Source of the DNA: a virus
Reading direction: 5' to 3' (one strand)
Virus record (IMG/VR): IMGVR_UViG_3300032268_000973
Coordinates: 1-64,000 of that record
Length of the DNA stretch: 64,000 bases
Shown here piece after piece: positions 63,519-64,000 of the stretch. The notes under the pieces were generated by a model. It saw only the letters and a list, made by a program, of their open reading frames with translations. It ran no database searches and was not told where the DNA came from. The translations under genes were made by a program, and so were the position numbers. How positions within the stretch are numbered: position 1 is the stretch's first letter; each line of letters starts with the position of its first letter.

Positions 63519-64000
63519 TGGCCTTGAATTATAACATAACGGTAACTGGAGATTGTAGTAACAACAATTCAGGGGCATTTAATTTATATGTCAGTGGGGG
63601 TACACCTCCATACACTGTGCAATTCACTGACCCTGTTTATGCGTCACAAACTTTTACATTACAACCCGCTTCATTGGCTGGATTGGCAAGTAGAGTTTAT
63701 TATATGAGGGTTAACGATAGTAGCCTACCTGTCAACGAACAATTTTTACTTAATATACCAATATCGAGTGGTGTCTGCGGTTCAATAGTTTCCACCAAGA
63801 ATACCACATGTGGATTAAATAATGGATCGGTAACAGGGTCTTCAACATCTCTTTATTCATCTACAAATTTTTATTTGTATGGCATTAATAATAACTATTT
63901 AGCTTCAGCATCCACTAATACAAATGAAGCAGTTTTTGGATCGTTGAGTGCTGGAACTTATTATTTGGGTGTTAGAGATCTAGGAGGGTGTACCGCTTTC
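63518..64000 (+). CDS. SprB-repeat-like fibre/adhesin protein, 3' partial
   Basis: Starts with ATG overlapping the previous stop by one base; 161 codons are seen before the window ends. Opening reads MALNYNITVTGDCSNNNSGA, then L-Y-V-S-G-G-T-P-P-Y-T-V-Q-F, and later C-G-L-N-N-G-S-V-T-G...S-L-S-A-G-T-Y-Y-L-G-V-R-D-L-G-G-C-T. This Cys-N-G-(S)...G-G-T-P-P-Y...L-x-A-G-T-Y-x-x-x-V-x-D...G-C-T order is that of SprB repeats in gliding adhesins of Flavobacterium. Probably a long tail fibre. Fold recognition by eye. Confidence 0.75.
   Translation, partial: MALNYNITVTGDCSNNNSGAFNLYVSGGTPPYTVQFTDPVYASQTFTLQPASLAGLASRVYYMRVNDSSLPVNEQFLLNIPISSGVCGSIVSTKNTTCGLNNGSVTGSSTSLYSSTNFYLYGINNNYLASASTNTNEAVFGSLSAGTYYLGVRDLGGCTAF

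Noticed and set aside
1-64000. tRNA genes, insertion sequences, integrase or transposase
   Set aside because: None recognised in gaps or frames; gaps are short and A/T-rich.

Overview
The window is part of a large, AT-rich genome of a contractile-tailed, T4-like bacteriophage (a distant relative of T4, not close to the enterobacterial group). It carries recognisable T4-type genes: B-family DNA polymerase (gp43-like), SNF2/UvsW-type helicase, tail sheath (gp18), tail tube (gp19), gp26-type tail/baseplate chaperone, tape measure (gp29-like), gp53-like, gp25, gp6, ssDNA-binding protein (gp32), UvsX recombinase, RNase H-type 5' nuclease, gp41 helicase, and NrdA/NrdB. The host is probably a member of Bacteroidetes (flavobacterium-like). 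Almost no gene has a Shine-Dalgarno sequence; starts sit behind A/T-only leaders. The last, truncated gene has SprB-like repeats, typical of Bacteroidetes surface adhesins, and PKD-, TIG- and carboxypeptidase-regulatory-like beta domains occur in virion proteins. This host call is inference.

Layout. 1-3900: adhesion/tail-fibre end with a Gly-Ser/Thr-Ser collagen-like fibre, a tail assembly chaperone-type protein and small Pro/Thr-rich proteins. 3975-8523: four tightly overlapping glycosyltransferase genes, including a two-enzyme fusion. 8540-12308: two small genes, then DNA polymerase behind a structured leader. 12349-17162: the only multi-gene minus-strand block, with two probable structural proteins, a Mn-type superoxide dismutase fused to a PD-(D/E)XK-like domain, and an SNF2 helicase. 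17257-24900: neck/tail-completion, sheath, HAD phosphatase, tube and chaperone. 24923-39495: tape measure and very large hub/baseplate proteins (1688 and 2436 aa). 39548-40456: two small proteins. 40567-48783: replication, recombination and nucleotide genes (gp32, uvsX, rnh, gp41, nrdB, nrdA). 48865-64000: gp25, gp6 and a run of large baseplate/fibre proteins, running off the window.

Regulation. Strong intrinsic terminators punctuate the map, including one after sheath, one after tube and one after the chaperone. A TATTTATA-type element recurs 14-18 bases before the start codon of several late structural genes and is absent before the gp32-to-nrdA genes, where a sigma70-like promoter precedes gp32. 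It is the reverse complement of the T4 late -10 element.

Most notable points: (1) the SOD/nuclease-like fusion; (2) a clear coding extension in the +1 frame at the end of the gp26-type gene, just before the tape measure, which fits a programmed frameshift in the tail assembly chaperone; (3) a shared N-terminal segment with (I/L)-x-E sites in four otherwise unrelated proteins, including the SOD fusion, which could be a capsid-targeting tag; (4) a virion protein with a 47-residue hydrophobic segment followed by a cysteine cluster; (5) SprB-like repeats in a phage fibre; (6) a 51-aa ribbon-helix-helix-type gene antisense to the tail genes.
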